Shown here one piece after another: positions 44,639-57,500 of a stretch of DNA of 64,000 nt. Origin of the DNA: Apiotrichum sp. Y4204 (taxonomy: Eukaryota > Basidiomycota > Tremellomycetes > Trichosporonales > Trichosporonaceae); NCBI GenBank assembly GCA_025531455.1, contig JAMYHL010000087.1:1-64000 (forward strand), read 5' to 3'. Position 1 is the stretch's first letter, and the number at the start of each line of letters is the position of its first letter. The notes under the pieces were generated by a model, which saw only the letters and a program-made list of their open reading frames with translations, had not been told where the DNA came from and did not search any database. A program made the translations under genes and the position numbers.

Positions 44639-47540
44639 ATGAAGCCCGAAGTCGAGCCTCACGAGGAGGGCGACCACAAGACCCACATCCAAGACATGGA
44701 GAAGAAGGACCTCCATGCCGAGGTGGGTCCCCAATGTGGCACTTGTGCTCACTACAGGTCGAGGTGCTCCCCGCCGACCACGAGGTGGACGGTGATGTCT
44801 CCTTTGCAAAGCAGTAAGTACATGTTACCACACTCGTGCTCACTCAAAGGCTCGGTATCGAGGCTACCGGCGATGATCTCGCCATCGCCGAGGAGAAGAT
44901 CTCGTCCATGACTCTGGAGCGTACCTTTGCGGTAAGTGGCACACTTGCAAGATCCTTCCCTCTAACTCAACTGTAGATCATGCGCGAGGTCCGTAAGCTC
45001 CACGAGAACGACCAGAACTTCAACACTGAGACGATGAACGAGATCCACGAGTTCCTCGACAACCCAGACGTCGCAGCCAACCCCCAGAACCACGAGCGCC
45101 TCATCTACGCGATGAAGATGGAGGCCCTGCTTATCACCGAGAACTCGCCCTACGCCGAGGTGCGCGCCTGTGTTGGGCCGACCGACGACCCCGAGTTGCC
45201 ATCGCTCACCTTCCGTGTGTGGTTCATCGGCTGCATCTTCTCGGCCCTTGGTGCCTTCATCAACGGTCTCTTCCGTCCCCGTCAGCCTCCGATCAGCATC
45301 TCCACCGCCGTCGGTCAGCTTCTTGCTTACCCCTGCGGCAGGGCCATGGCTGCCGTGATGCCCACCCGCATGTGGACCCTCTTCGGCTACACGTTCACCC
45401 TCAACCCCGGACCTTTCAACAAGAAGGAGCACATGCTTATCACCATCATGTGCACCCTTGCTTTCACGACGCCCTACACCGCCAGCATGGTTGTGACCTC
45501 GGCCCTTCCCCAGTTCTACAACCTCTCGTATGCTCGCAACTTCGGGTACCAGATCCTCAACACCCTCGGCATCAACTTCCTCGGTTACGGTCTCGCGGGT
45601 CTTATCCGCCGCTTCATCGTGTACCCCAGTTACTGTCTGTGGCCGACGCAGCTCTCGGTGCTTGCGCTCAACTCGTCCTTCCACACTCCCGACAACGGTG
45701 CCGTCGGCGGCCCCTTCAAGCGCATGTACTCGTGGACCAGGTACCAGTTCTTCCTGATCATGTTTGGCGCCATGTTTGTGTAAGTGATGAGTTTCGCGCC
45801 CGCGCTCACGTCAGCTACTTCTGGTTCCCTAACTTTATCTTCCAGGCTATGAGCGTGTTCAGCTGGATGACATGGATTGCACCCGACAACGTCAACCTCA
45901 ACGCCATCTGCGGTCTCTCGTCGGGTCTTGGCTTCAACCCCATCCCCACCTTTGACTGGAACAACTTTGCTGGTGGCGCGTTCACTACGCCCATCTTTTC
46001 GCAGGTGAACACCCTGGTCGGCATGGTCCTGTTTGGTTTCATGTGAGTTGATTTTTTTCAGTACTGGTTTCCAAAATGCCACGCTCACTCCCCAGGATTA
46101 TGGGCTTCTGGTACACCAACTCGTTCAACACTGGCTACCTCCCCATCAACTCGAACCGTACCTGGGACAACCGGGGCAAGCTCTACAATGTGTCGCGCAT
46201 TCTCGACAAGGACCACGGTCTCGACTTTGAGAAGTACAACAAGTACTCGGAGCCGTGGATGGGCGCTGGTAACCTCGTCGTCTACTTTGCCTTCTTCGCC
46301 GCCTACACTGCCAGTAAGTCTATGACCGACCACGCCCTGGCAGTCTCCCCTAACACGCAGCCATCACTTACACGCTCCTGTACCACCACCACGACATGAC
46401 CCGCGGTTTCTCGTCCGCGTACCGCGCCTGCCGCGCCTGGTGGAAGAAGGAGAAGACCGAGGAGGCCGAGTCCGAGCTTGGTGAGGACGTCCACTTCCGC
46501 CTCATGCAGCGCTACAAGGAGGTCCCTGAGTGGTGGTACATGATTGTGCTCGCCATCTCGTTCGTGATTGGTATTCTCGGTGTCGCGCTGTACCCGACCA
46601 ACACATCGCCCGCTGTCGTCGTGTTCGGTATCATCATGGCACTCATCTTCGTCGTCCCGATCGGTATCGTCCAGGCTGTCGCCGGTGTGCCCATTACGAT
46701 GAACGTCCTGGCCGAGTTCATCGGTGGATCAATTACCCCCGGCAACGCCATCTCCATGACCTACTTCAAGGCTTATGGTGTCATGACTGCCGACCACGCC
46801 ATTTCGTTCGCAGGCGATCTCAAGCTCGCGCACTACCTCAAGATCCCCCCTCGCCACACCTTCGTCTGCCAGCTCGTCGCCTCCCTTATCTCGTCGTTCG
46901 TCAGTGCCGGAGTCTTCAACTTTATCCTCGGATTCAAGGGAATCTGCACGCGTGGCGCCGACTTCAAGATGACCTGCCCTGGTGGTGAGTATTTATCAGT
47001 CTCCTTCCCCCTCGCTCGCCGCTGACAGCAGACAACACCTTCTTCACCGCCGCGGTCTTCTGGGGAACTGTCAACCCCACTCGTATCTTCACCGGCCACT
47101 TCAGGACTCTCCTCATCGGCTTCCCCTTCGGCTTTGCCCTTGCGATCTTCTGCTACACGCTGCGCCGCCTGTACCCGCGCAACTCCGTCATCCGTGGTCT
47201 CAACCCCTCCGCCTTCTGCTACGGCGGTATCCAGTGGGCACCCTACAACCTCATGTACGTGTGGCCCACGTTCGTCGTCACCTGGGTGTCCTTCAAGGTC
47301 GTCCGCCCCCGCTACCTCGCGTTCTGGTCCAAGTACAACTATGTCCTCCCGGCCGCGTGGAACTGCGGTGTCGCTATCTCTGCGATCATCATGTTCTTCG
47401 CCCTCGCGATGCCCGGCAAGGAGCTCAGCTGGTGGGGCAACAATGTGACCGGCCTCGGATGCGAGGGCTCGGGTGGCTGCCCCAGGCTTGACATCCCCGC
47501 AAAGGGTTACTTCGGCCCCGAGCCTGGTACCTTCAAGTAA
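44639..47540 (+). CDS. OPT-family oligopeptide transporter
   Basis: Eight exons (44639-44722, 44758-44813, 44850-44931, 44977-45779, 45815-46042, 46096-46313, 46361-46984, 47032-47540) join in frame to 867 residues. A charged cytosolic N-terminus of about 145 residues precedes 12-16 hydrophobic segments. OPT signatures are clear: TLNPGPFNKKEHMLITIMC (NPG near residue 218), TPYTASMVVTSALPQFYN, WYTNSFNTGYLPINSN and the late SWWGNNV loop with GCPRLDIPAKGYF. The KIPPRHTFVCQLVASLIS segment is also typical. OPT proteins import tetra- and pentapeptides, glutathione or metal-chelate peptides with protons at the plasma membrane; the substrate here cannot be told. The last acceptor is tandem (GACAGCAG). 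It lies next to gene-poor DNA and degenerate repeats, and its coding bias is stronger than that of the orphan neighbours. Confidence 0.93.
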
Positions 47541-48041
47541 GGATTGTAAGCGAAGCGAGTCTGCAAGCAGGAAAAAGAGTCGGAGAAGGAGGGAAGCGGG
47601 AGTGAAGAAACAAAACGGGAAAAGTTAATAAGCGTTCTTGTCCATAGGTTTATCCCTTTGTATCACGGTCCAGGCGCGATGCTAGTTGTCAATGCAGAGT
47701 TATCTCTCAGATTGTGAGCAAGGACAATCGTCTGCAGAGCAGGTAGTGTATCGGCGTGCTTAGCAATGCAGACGTGATGCTGGATGTCAATGCGGAGGGT
47801 CCTCACATGTCAGAAGCCAGTCCGCCGGCGTGCTTGATGGCCCAGGCGTGATGCTGGATGTCAATACAGAGTTCCCTTACATGTCGCGGGCCAGCGCAGA
47901 GCTCGATCGCCGAGTAGCATGAAGGCCCTTGTCCATGGCTTCGGCTGGCGATCTACAAAACTTGATTAGCAGTCAGCATCGTAGTGTATCATGTGCATCA
48001 CAACAGAACATTATAAGCCGGTAAGCGTCGCGGGTCGTGGA
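47541..48041. other. convergent spacer, OPT / ERF4
   Basis: This spacer of 501 bases lies between converging stops. It contains degenerate direct repeats (listed separately) and no gene. Confidence 0.55.
47671..47890. repeat. degenerate ~71 bp tandem repeats
   Basis: Two copies (about 47754-47815 and 47825-47890) share the order CGGCGTGCTT, then GACGTGATGCTGGATGTCAA or GGCGTGATGCTGGATGTCAA, then CAGAGT or CGGAGG and ACATGTC. A third, more diverged copy starts near 47671 (CAGGCGCGATGCTAGTTGTC). The repeats lie 3' of the OPT gene and are not open in any useful frame. Confidence 0.6.
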
Positions 48042-49144
48042 TTAGTAGTACTCAATCTCGAGCTGCGGTGTCAGTCCGTCCAAATTGGAGCAACTTACAT
48101 ATTGTAGCGCGACGTAGCGTGGGCTGAGGACGTTCAGGCCGACACTGTTGAACGTCGTCTCATTCGCCTGCCGGATAACCTCTTCTGCCCGCCGCAGTTC
48201 CTGTTCGTCAGCTCTGAATCGTTCTCAACGCAGACACTCCAATCGCTTACCTTCTCAAAATGACCAGTACGCCACGCCAGACTAGTCCACCACGTGGCCA
48301 CGGCAATGAGATTGTCCTTGATGGCCGCCTTGGACGAGTACGCCTCCTTCAGGTGGACGTTGATGCTCTCGACAAAGGCCGAGAACGCCGCAGGCGTCAG
48401 CCGCGATTCGAGCTCGAGGGGGAACGTCGTCGAGAATCTGCTGTGAGTTGCGGATCGAATCGACCACATACTGGCACACTTCGGCGTGCGTATAGTCACG
48501 CTCGATTCGGACAATCTCCTTCGGGAGGTGCTTGCCAATCGAGCCGGTTGTCGGCTGGCCGTAGTACGTCTCAGAGGGCACGCCAGCCTGGGGAACACCC
48601 GAGTGCGGGGGTCTGTGGTCAGCGAAGTCGGGCGAGGAAGGAGCCGTGATGCGAGATGAGGGTCAGAAACCGCAGTATGTCATCCATCATTTCCCAGATC
48701 GCATACGTGATTTCCGCACTCAACACTCATCGCCAACACCGCACAACGCGACACTTACCCATGTCCTCCGCGCCAGCCGGCGAGGTCGCCCTGCACCTTT
48801 TCCTCCCATCTAGAGAGCTTACGTGGCGGTTCCGCGGCGGTGGCGTTCGTGTCGGCGGCCCCGTTAGAGCCGGGAGACAGCGTGCGGCTAGGCGGACGCT
48901 GCCTGCGGCTGCCACCGGACGCGCGGGAATCCGGGCGCGACGTGTGCGTCGACTCTGGGCGCGAGACCGACGTTCCCTCATCGGAGTCGGGGCCTAGGGC
49001 AAGTGGGCGGTAGTAGGATGTGTTGGTTGGGCTTGAGCCGTTGCCGTTGCCGAGCGGCGACTGGTTGGTGGGGAGTGGGATGCCGGGGCGCAGGAACGGG
49101 TGGCCCGCAGGCGGAGCGGGATTCGACCTGTCGTCGAGTGCCAT
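48042..49144 (-). CDS. ERF4: Erf4/GOLGA7-family palmitoyltransferase cofactor
   Basis: Five exons (49144-48759, 48612-48472, 48437-48251, 48200-48099, 48062-48042) join in frame to 278 residues. The N-terminal 150 residues are Ser/Pro/Arg-rich. The conserved Erf4 domain starts PKEIVRIERDYTHAEVCQ and continues through splicing to FSTTFPLELESRLTPAAF, with NLIAVATWWTSLAWRTGHFE, then FNSVGLNVLSPRYVALQYLE and a terminal IEYY. These match the Golgin A7/Erf4 family. Erf4 binds the DHHC protein Erf2 to form the Ras palmitoyltransferase at the ER/Golgi. The last coding exon is only 21 nt. Intron 1 is 146 nt, long for this genome. The second acceptor is CACAGCAG; the distal AG is used, because it gives Gln-Phe at the junction. 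Confidence 0.9.
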
Positions 49145-50138
49145 TGAAGATGAGTATGGATGAGAACAGTGGAAAGGAGTGTGGAGAGATGAAGGGGGAT
49201 AAAGTGGACAGATGAGAGGATTGATGTATCTCTAGATATCGAGAAGAGTCAAAACGCCCCCCAACTGTCCGCGCGGTTCGGTGTTTCAAGGTCACTTCAC
49301 TTTGAAGCTTGACGCTGCACGGCCACCAGACCAATGTCGCACTTTTCGCCCTCGTCCGACGGGATCCCGTCCACGCGTCCACACACATGGCCACACACAC
49401 ACACACAATCTCTCCCACATCCCGTTTCAATGCAACGAGGCTTGCAACGAGGCTTGCATCAACGCACAAACGTGCCATACAGCCCTACAATAAGCGACGG
49501 CCGACGACGGACTTTGCAATACACGGCAGATCTACCGAGGGCTGGAAGATGTTGTACAGTAATGACCCGGCCGCCGGGAAAGCCTTTGTCGCCTGTGGCC
49601 TCTGTCCGGACAATTCTATGGCATGCTCAACCTGACAAGACCCCAACCTGGCGACGCCCACAACGCACACGAGTCGCAACATGACTCGTATTCCTTCATG
49701 TTGCGATGCGATCTGGAACACTGCGCACGTACGAGCTCTGCGGCCGGATCAACTCAGCGCGGCGTGGCGTCTCGGCGGCGCACTGGCGTGTCTCAGTGTG
49801 TAGACGACACTGCCGACAAGCGAGGTAGGATAGGGGATGAAGGGTATGTGGGCGAAGCACAGTTGCGGGCGATTGATGGAATGATCAAGCGCAATCCAGC
49901 GCCGACTCGTAGAACGGCGGCCTCCGGGCTGGACATGGACAGCGTCTCCGACGTCAGGAGTGATGACTGAAACGCAATTCCGTGCTCGATACGAGTGATT
50001 GGCCGCAGGGTCGCGTTCCGAATGTCCCTCCTGGCCTCCTGGTTAATCATTAACCAACTCCGTCTTGAGCCTCCAAGCCATCACAGACGCAGGAATGGAG
50101 TCTATGCATGTCGTTGATATGGTACACAATGAGTAAAT
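49145..50138. other. intergenic, ERF4 upstream and RCF1 3' flank
   Basis: This is about 1 kb between two minus-strand genes. It includes a short CA microsatellite (49378-49410). No gene is recognised. Confidence 0.5.
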
Positions 50139-50776
50139 CTAGAACTTGCGCGCCTCGATGTCGGCCTTGTGCTGCTCCTCGGCCTCGCGCAGGCGGCGGG
50201 TAAAGTCGGACACCTTGGTCTTCTCTCGCGGCGGATAAAACTGCGCCGTCTCGTCCACTTCGGCCTCGGCGGGGAGGACGAGATCTGCGGGTCGCTGGCC
50301 TGCGGGGATGAGCGATGGCTGAGATGGCTGAAACCGCCAGTCAAGACACATACCGGTCAGTGCACGATGGCGCCCCTCCTTGGCGTCCTCGGCTTTGGTG
50401 GTGAGCATGTACGCGCCGACGACCATCGCGAGAACAGTGAGGCCCTGCGCACTGGGTGTAAGCTACTGTAGATAGGGACGGGGGGCAGACGGCGGCGCCG
50501 GTGTCTCCGTGTGCTATTTGGCGCACCTGGCGTCGTGGCGCGCCTCCACTCGATCCACTCTTCTTTGTCCACTTACGCTACACGCAGGCGCAGGAAGCTC
50601 TGGAACTGCTTGCGGTTACCACTGCGGAGAGATGCGGTCGCGCCAAGGAGAGCAACGGTCGTGGCGGCCGCGCCGATGGGGACGAGCGGCTGCCGCTTGC
50701 ACTTTTCCCATCCGTATTGGATGTAAGTGGGGCCGTGGGCAGCTCCGCCCGCGGTTGTCGGCATTGGGCTTGTCAT
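50139..50776 (-). CDS. RCF1: HIG1-domain respiratory supercomplex factor (Rcf1-like)
   Basis: Three exons (50776-50577, 50451-50354, 50299-50139) join in frame to 152 residues. The HIG1 domain covers about 14-88: YGWEKCKRQPLVPIGAAATT, a membrane span, RSGNRKQFQSFLRLRV, then a second span completed by splicing (AAQGLTVLAMVVGAYM). The WEKCKxQPLVPxG and R-G-(N)-x-x-x-FQxFLRxRV features are diagnostic. A charged helical tail follows (VSDFTRRLREAEEQHKADIE). Rcf1 sits in the mitochondrial inner membrane and supports the III-IV supercomplex and cytochrome oxidase. Rcf2 is less likely given the length and single HIG1 unit. Intron 1 is 125 nt. It is divergent from TFC3. Confidence 0.88.
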
Positions 50777-51539
50777 CGTCGGGTAAGGTTGGTGGGGGGG
50801 AGGGATGAAAGGGAGGAGTAAGAAACGGAATGCAGATTACTGTACTCCGTGTACATATACCGGTGCCGAGGAGGGGGGACTGGTTAATCTATAATCTCGG
50901 GCTGTCGGAAGCTGCGGTGAATGACCCGTGCAGCTGACCGAGACAGCGACGAGAATGTGAGATGCTCAAGAGTAGCATCCGTTATCGGAATAAACTAGGA
51001 ACAAGAGACAAGGTTTGGCCGTGCGTGGCGTCCGTCGTCAGCAGTGGTGGAGTGGCACGCGACGAACACGGTGGCGGCGACAGAGCGGAGCAAGCCCAGC
51101 AGCAAACGCCGCTCCCAATGCCTCGAGCGGGATTCGAAGTAGTGACACTTGAGGTTGTTTTTGATTTTGTTATCATATCTCGACGTGATCAATGTCGGGG
51201 ATAATCTCGTGGTGGTCGCTGCGTTGGAGTGCGTGCACGTCGTTCTAAATGTCGTCGTCGCTGCCAGTGATCGCTTCAAGAGGGGCGCAGAGGCGCAACC
51301 ATGCTAAGTGGTAGAGCGGAAGTATTTTGAGTGCCACAAATGGACCAAGGAAGGACTCTCGCACCACTGCCACGCTCACGATCATGTGCTCCCAGCTCCC
51401 AGCTCCCTGGTTTGATTTCGCACTCGGCGACCTCCACAATCCGCAATCTCTCAACCACAATCACCAACGACGAGCGACCACAACACCACCACCGCATATG
51501 CTCTGATAGCCTCACCGACAACCACTCCCCATCTCGCAA
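50777..51539. promoter_or_regulatory. divergent region, RCF1 / TFC3
   Basis: This is 763 bp between two divergent starts. It contains an AT-rich patch near 51155-51180 and TACTGTACTCCGTGTACATATA near the RCF1 side. No gene is seen. Confidence 0.45.
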
Positions 51540-54500
51540 ATGAGGATCCACGAGTTGCTCGAGGCGTGCATCGAGTACGTCGTCGTAGAGGGTGTTCTGG
51601 GTGAGTTCTTTTGTCTTCCCCCGTACAACCAGACGCGTCCCTTGGCCACTGTCAAAATAAATTTCGTCGTGCGAGTGCAAGTGCCCGCTGGGAATCGAAC
51701 ATCCAACAACATCCACATCCATCTCTCGGAATGCGCGTCGGTGGAGGTCGAGATGGAACGCCATGTCGTCTGATGCCGAGATGCAACATCGGCGTCGATG
51801 GACGGTGGCAACGGCGGGAAGATAGCTATCGAGGACTACTGGCTGACATTCCCCAGGCGCAGACCCGCTCGTCGTCCGCGCCCATCTACGCACGCTCGAC
51901 TCGAACGTCGATGACGCATACTTCGCGCATCTGTGGCCTCTGCTTGCACGGCACGAGTGTACAGAGGTGGTGATTGCAGCGGATGCGCTTCCGAGTGTGA
52001 ATGGAGTCATTCCGGACGGTGTGCCCCTTGCGGACGAGTTGCAGCAAGAACTATTCCGTCTCCTGGGCGACGACGACGGTGGCGATCCGCCTATCAAAAC
52101 CGATGACCTCGACGCCCTCCTCGCGCGGTATCCCTCGCGCGTCCGCCTACGATGCACCGAGGATGAGATCTATTATCGGCTGACGGGCTCGAGGAAGAGG
52201 GTAGGTTATTGGCCGCCGGCACTGCTGACATTCTGATCCCCAAAATCACGCCTACCATCTTCACGTACCTTCAGCTCGCGGCGCGGTCCCGCGAGCAGGG
52301 CATCTCCGCGCTCGAGCTCGGGCCGATGACGGACACGACGCAGAACAGTGCCTTCCACTATATCAAGGTGCTAGTGCAGCTCGGACTGTGTGCAAAGATC
52401 CCCGCGTCGATGCACGGCTCCTCCACCAGTGTGCTTGTGTATCGCAGATTCCTGGACGAGAATCCGCACTACCGTGCATACAAGGCGCGTGACTCTGGAG
52501 AGGTTATCACTCGCCAAGGTACGCCGGCAACTCAAGCGGGAGAAGAGGTCGATTCGGAAGCGGCACGAACATATGGTGCCGCTCAGGACTTGGGCTTCAG
52601 TTTTGCCCCGTTCTCAGAGCTGGAACTTGCAGCTGGGAGAATTCCAAAGGAGCGTCTCATTCGTGTTCTTGATCATCCTGGACTAAAAAACCATCTCCTC
52701 GGTAATCACCATCTTCTTCAAGTGGTCGGTTGGCCAGACTACAACTGGCAGGTTCGCCACCGTCGGCAGCTGCAGCGCCATATCAGTGCGCTCATTGAGG
52801 AGGGCATCGTGGAGTATGTCGACATTGGCACATCGGCACGAGCATGTCTGCGACTCAGGAAGTACAATCCCGACTATCGCCCGGTTGTAAAGGCGGAAAC
52901 CAACCACGATGAGCGCGAGGTTGCCTTCTCTGGTGAGTTACCGGATAGATGGCGGAACTGACCACAGTGGCCGACTATGAGGAGCCGTTCCAATTCCATG
53001 GGGGCGCTCTGGCGACGAAGAGCATCGAGTCGCAAATTCTTGCCGCCATCGACGACTCGGGCCTGAAAGGCTGCACTCTTGCAGACGTGCACAAGAACCT
53101 GTCGTTCATGTTCAAGCGCACTCTTGAGCACGTGGTCAACCGCCACGATCTGGCATATCTTCCCCCTCATCTCCGCCATCACGCAATCCGCTGCGTGATC
53201 GAATCACATCAGCGCATGCGCCGTCTGCGAGTGTTCAACTCCAACGCATACATGAAGTACATGGAGCAGCTCGGCCAGCCCCTCAATGCCCCGCCGCCAT
53301 CAGAGGAGGAAGGACGATACGCCGACCTCTCGTTTCGTGCGTTTGCGTCGTCGCCCGACGAGTACTACGCCGAGACCGAGGAGCTCGCAGCTGCGATTGT
53401 TCCCGTTGGCAAGGTGCCGACTGGTGGACCCCGCAGGTCCCTCGGCCGTGTTCAGCGCAAGGGCAAGGCGAAGAAGGAAAAGCTGCCGAAGGTGATCAAG
53501 GCCGCTGAGCCTGTGAATCTGTCGCCGGTGAAGTTCAAATATGACAACGACGTCCAAGAGCGCGGCCGACCTCGTAAATATGTCTACATCGTCAACGAAG
53601 ACGGCTCGCGGAACCGCAACGTCGTCGGCAACCTGCTTGCTGGGTCGTCTCTCCCGCCCGTGTTGATCTACGTCAAAGACGTGGACGTAATTGTTGAGGG
53701 CCCGTCGGGATATACCGGTGTTGGCGCACCGCCGAAGCTTACCGAGGAGCAGATCGCTGCAGGAAAACCGCCGGCCTACTACCGTGAGATGACGGACGTA
53801 CAGGGACCCCCGAGGGGGAAGACCGCGAAAGGGAAGAAGGGGAAAGGCAAAGGCAAGGCAAAGGGCAAGGGCAAGGGTAAAGCCAAGGCGAAGAAGGAGG
53901 AAGATGAGCAAGAAGTGGAAGATGTCGAGATGGAGGAGGATGAACTGGACGGGGAGGAGGGAAACGATGAGAAGGATGAGTCGGCCGAAGAGGACGTCCA
54001 CATGCCATCATCACCGACCGCCGCACAATCATCGAAGCGGGCGACGCGCACGACCACGCAGGCGGACATGGAAGTCGACCAGGCTCTCGATGACCTTCTC
54101 GGACCTGAAGAAAGCAATGAAGCAGTCCCTGCCGAGTCGGAGGCCCCCGCTGAGGCGCCTGAGTCATCCACGCAGCCGCCAACGACACGAAAGCGCTCTC
54201 GGCGTGAGGCGGCGTCTCGTGCCATGAGCCTGATATCGCGCTCTTCCACCCCCAGCGAACCCGCCACACCCGCTCCCGAGCCCGAAGAGGAGCCGGCTCC
54301 TAAGCGTCCTCGCCGATCCTTGCGCAGTTCTCAGCAGCAGCACACAATCCAGGCCCCAGTTATCGACCCCGCTCTGGAGACTGTACCGGCGCGTGAGCGC
54401 CAGGTCGGCAAACCATCGAAGCTGCAACAGGAGGTGGCGATTCGGTCCATGGACATCGATGAGGAGATGGACGTCGACGCAGAGCTTGCAACCATGCAGT

Positions 54501-57500
54501 CGGGTGCGGCGTCGCCGACGCCCGCTGAAGCTGAGGCGCCTGAAGCTGAAGTGCCTGAAGCGTCTGAAGCGCCTGAAGCGCCTGAAGCGCTTGCTGCCGA
54601 GCCAGCTTCCTCTGTCAAGGGCGAAGAGGAACCCCTGCAAGCCATTACGGATGAGGTCAAAAAGGAACTCTCCGGCGAAAAACCTACACCCCGCGTCGTG
54701 CGTGTCGACATTGCGGTTCTCCGCCGAGCCAACGAAATCTACCAGTGTCTACTCGACAGTGGTCGCGTCCTCTCCGACCAGAAGCTCTACATAGAGCAGA
54801 AGAACTGGTCGCACAAGTACGCCGGGACAGACCACCCGAATGCGCCTCAGGTCGGCGCAGCAATGGACCGCAAGGTGTTCAAGCGTATGGTGAACAGGCT
54901 AAAAGATGACGGGCGTCTCAAGGAGCGAATCGCGACCATCCCGACCACTACAGGGCGTTGGATCCGCGTCCCTGTACTGTACATCGCCGACACGGACGAG
55001 ACCGAGGTGCAGACATACATCCGCAGTCTCGCCAATTCGACCGCCCCTCCGGGATCGCCTGTGCCGACTGCCAGATCAAAGGGCGCACTGGAGTACTCCG
55101 CATACCGCCGCGCTGGGCCCAGATCCAGTCTCCGCATGCAGTCCAGCACGCCTCAGGCTAGTCCTGCCCCTGGCACGCCAGAGGAACGTCTTACGCGACG
55201 CGAAGCGTATCTTGCAGAACCGACTATGGCTGCGTACCTGTACGGCTTCCAGTCTGGACGCTGCCTCCGCGCCAAGATCCTCCATACGGCTCTCGTCGAG
55301 GCCTTTACCGATGGTGTCGACTCCAAGTCTGTTATCAGTCGGCATCCGCGCGTGTTTGCGCTTCCATTCGTTTTTGAGGACCTCCGCGCCAAAGACTACT
55401 TTGCCTTTGTCCAGGTCCGTGGCTACGACGAGGAGCTCTACCAATGGCTTCAGGTCCCGGGAAATCTGGAAATGCGCCTGCGCGACATGCCCCCCGACAT
55501 TGCGGAGAAGGCGGCACTGACAGGCCGGGGAAGCTCTGGCGCCAAAGCCATGATCCGCACCCTTCTTTCCCTGCTTGCCTTCCTCCAGCTCATAATGCCG
55601 CTCATGCCGGCCGAGGAGGACGAAGCCGTCGTGCACGTCGGCGAAAGCTCGGGAGACCACATTGGACACTTTGCAAAGGCAACGGACATAACCACCACCA
55701 CGTATTTCCTCCTCCACGACGTGGTGCCCATCTACAATATAGCAGACCAAGCTCTGTCGTGCTTGGGCTTCACAGGCGCCAAGACCGTTCCGGAGATCGA
55801 CCTGATATGGAGGCTGATACGCCACGCCTCGCTTGAGCCGCAGCCGCCATTCGTCCGCCGCATGGACGTCCCGCCGTTCCCCTATGCCCCAGACGTGTCG
55901 GGTGTGCTGGATATGAGTATCGACCACCCCAAGACGCTGCGGGGACGCAACCGCTGGAGACATGAGATTCGTCTTGTTCCCGAGCAGCGCAAGAATTTGG
56001 ACGCCGCTATCGACATGACTACCCGGCAGCGCAAGGTTACTGACAAAGAAGCTGTCGCGAAGCTCGCGTACGACAACGGTCTTCAGCCGTCATATGTAGA
56101 ACAGTATCTCGAGCGGCGTATACGCCAGTTGCACGGCGCCGGCCTCAACCCCGGCCGCCTTCCCAGCGAGAAGGCCGCTGCCACCCGCCTCCGAGAACGC
56201 GAGAAGCGCCAAAAGCAGAAGGAAGCTATTCGCGAAGAGCTCGCGTCTCGCATTCGTGCGGCTCGCCGGGTGTACGACGAGCGTGTCCGCGCGGCCGCCG
56301 AGAAGGCTGAAGTGGAGGTCAACCAGGAGCTGCTCGACTACATGACGACCAACCGCCCTATGTCACGACTCGGCGAGATTGCAAGTGACGCCGAGCTTAC
56401 GGCTATCATTCAGTCGTTCATACGCGTCAAGTCCGGCCTTGCCCCTGCACGCCGATACCAGGCGATCCGCCCAGCGCCGACCACTGTGCGCAGCTCAGTC
56501 ATTAACAAGCGGACCAAGCGGGTCAAGAACCCGAACGTCAAGCTGCGCCGGTACCGTCACAACTGGACAAAGGAGGACGAGGAGCTCATCGTGGATGCCG
56601 AAGCGGTGATCCGCGCTCGCTGCCGCGGGACGAACAATCGCGGTCGCCTGGCCATGACCCAGATCTTCCCCAACATTGGCGACCAGGTTCTGCGCACAAA
56701 GCTGAAGAAGCTGCTCGAGCAGCCGGGCAAAGAGGCGTACTACCAGCGCCTCGAAGACGCATTCTACCACCTCTGGGTGCAGCACCGCGGCTCTGCCGAG
56801 CTGCCTGACCAGAACCCTACGAGCCACACCGAGTTCGACCTTAAGCGCCATATTGCATTCCTCCGCGAAAGGGTCAACAAAACCCTGCTCAAGCTGCCTG
56901 TGCCAACCGCGACGCCGGCGGCCACTAAACGTGCTCCCGACCTGCCCCTGGAGCCCCGCGACGTTGTCACCACGTACGAGTGGGAGTACCTCAAGTCCAT
57001 AACCACCAGCATGGACCAGCTGGCGGAGAGCACCACGGCAGCAGAGGACACGCGTTTGCACAACGTTTCGATGGCGTCAATAGTGTGGGAGGACCCGAAG
57101 AAATACCGTGGCGACATGTTCCCCATGACGCGTACACAGGGAATTGTGCGAGCGGTACTAAAGATGATTGTTGGGACGCCGACCGAGCTCTACTCGACGC
57201 AGGATGCCGCCAAAGTCCTGAACACTCCGCGGAGCGAGTACGAGCCGCAGATAGCGGCGCTGGTGAACGAGCAGATTCTATTAAAGCACATCTCCGGCAG
57301 TGTGCGCCAGATCCCCGGCAGGATGTACGGCTTCACGACCCAGTGGCTCCAGCAGGCGGACAACCTGCTTCCCGCGGATGTGGAAGCTGAAGTGGACGCG
57401 GCGTTTGAGCGCTTCAACAACCCCGAGCAGACGACCCAGTGGCCGCTCATTGGTTCAGGCGGCGACCTCGCAGTGCTCATGACCATGGTGTCTAACCACG

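Noticed and set aside
44962..45684. 240-codon open frame on the minus strand
   Set aside because: It is the shadow of OPT exon 4. Its Val/Glu/Gly/Arg-rich composition is typical of a reverse-frame artefact.
51125..51150. GGGATTCGAAGT resembling a minus-strand tRNA T-arm
   Set aside because: The flanking bases do not pair as a T-stem and no anticodon or D-arm is present.
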